From the NCBI RefSeq assembly GCF_001435815.1, contig NZ_AZFV01000017.1:1-64000 (forward strand): 64,000 nucleotides of DNA, given 5' to 3'. The position numbers and the translations under genes were made by a program. Position 1 is the first letter of the stretch. The number at the start of each line of letters is the position of its first letter. The notes beneath the pieces are model-generated. The model ran no database searches and was not told where the DNA came from. It saw only the letters and a list, made by a program, of their open reading frames with translations. The DNA comes from Companilactobacillus nantensis DSM 16982 (GTDB lineage Bacteria > Bacillota > Bacilli > Lactobacillales > Lactobacillaceae). This document shows, in pieces, positions 63,931-64,000 of this stretch.

Positions 63931-64000
63931 AATTATGGATTAATAATAATAGTAAAGAAAAATCAGTTGCTGCAGCGAATAAGTTGCGCAGTAAATTGCT
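63927..64000 (+). CDS. nadK: NAD kinase, N-terminal fragment at window edge
   Basis: Starts at ATG 63927, overlapping the relQ stop (ATGA). The 24 visible residues (MKLWINNNSKEKSVAAANKL) resemble the start of NadK/PpnK, and the relQ-nadK order is standard in Firmicutes. The gene continues past the window. Confidence 0.72.
   Translation, partial: MKLWINNNSKEKSVAAANKLRSKL

Overview
The window looks like a chromosomal segment of a low-GC Lactobacillaceae member. Markers are the adenosylcobalamin-dependent ribonucleotide reductase RtpR (the Lactobacillus leichmannii type), several secreted proteins with SLAP-type (surface-layer protein A) SH3-like repeats, WxL-like and MucBP proteins, an LPXTG adhesin, ClpE, sigma-54 and a CopY/CopB pair. 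A Companilactobacillus-like species is my best guess; this is inference from gene content, not a database match. No rRNA, tRNA, CRISPR array, phage or intact transposase was seen.

Layout. 1-13 kb: secreted SLAP-like protein, large LPXTG adhesin with SpaA/Cna-B domains, YhgE/Pip membrane protein with divergent TetR, rpoN, AEC transporter, cadmium-resistance-type cadD plus a CzrA/SmtB-type zinc/cadmium sensor, small membrane protein, MucBP protein. 13-21 kb: WxL-like surface protein, NTF2-like protein, clpE under a CIRCE/HrcA operator, ptsH-ptsI with a cre-like site. 21-31 kb: two MFS exporters, TetR/MMPL pair, small membrane proteins and a lipoprotein. 30-39 kb: SLAP-repeat protein, amidase, GT-C type membrane protein, LytTR two-component system, Rgg-like regulator and two tandem SLAP proteins. 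39-45 kb: rtpR behind a pair of NrdR-like boxes, then copY-copB behind two cop boxes. 46-54 kb: an ABC-2 exporter operon with its own TetR, then a Bce-type antimicrobial-peptide module (kinase, regulator, ATPase, permease). 54-64 kb: the conserved Firmicutes stress/competence block spx - mecA - coiA - spxH(yjbH) - relQ - nadK, interrupted by a BspA-type LRR surface protein, a Phd-like antitoxin and a bacteriocin-immunity pair in which one copy carries a nonsense mutation.

The most unusual content is not coding. Eleven near-complete copies, plus three fragments, of a roughly 180-bp element lie between genes in both orientations. Each copy has conserved tips, a long terminal stem whose sequence differs between copies yet stays self-complementary within each copy, and inner hairpins that show compensatory base changes around conserved loops (CCAAGGT; AAA). 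Two further element families follow the same plan of conserved tips and loops with copy-specific paired arms. One of them supplies the stop codon of two unrelated genes. I propose these as dispersed structured elements (RNA families or hairpin MITEs), not described as far as I can tell from memory. No search could be run.

Regulation readable from the sequence: CIRCE on clpE, cre-like sites before rpoN, ptsH and the immunity locus, NrdR boxes on rtpR, cop boxes on copY, a promoter plus TetR-type operator on the ABC-2 operon, and inverted repeats before cadD and the Bce-type ABC genes. Two adjacent genes (amidase and GT-C protein) appear to start at a non-canonical ATT or ATC codon.
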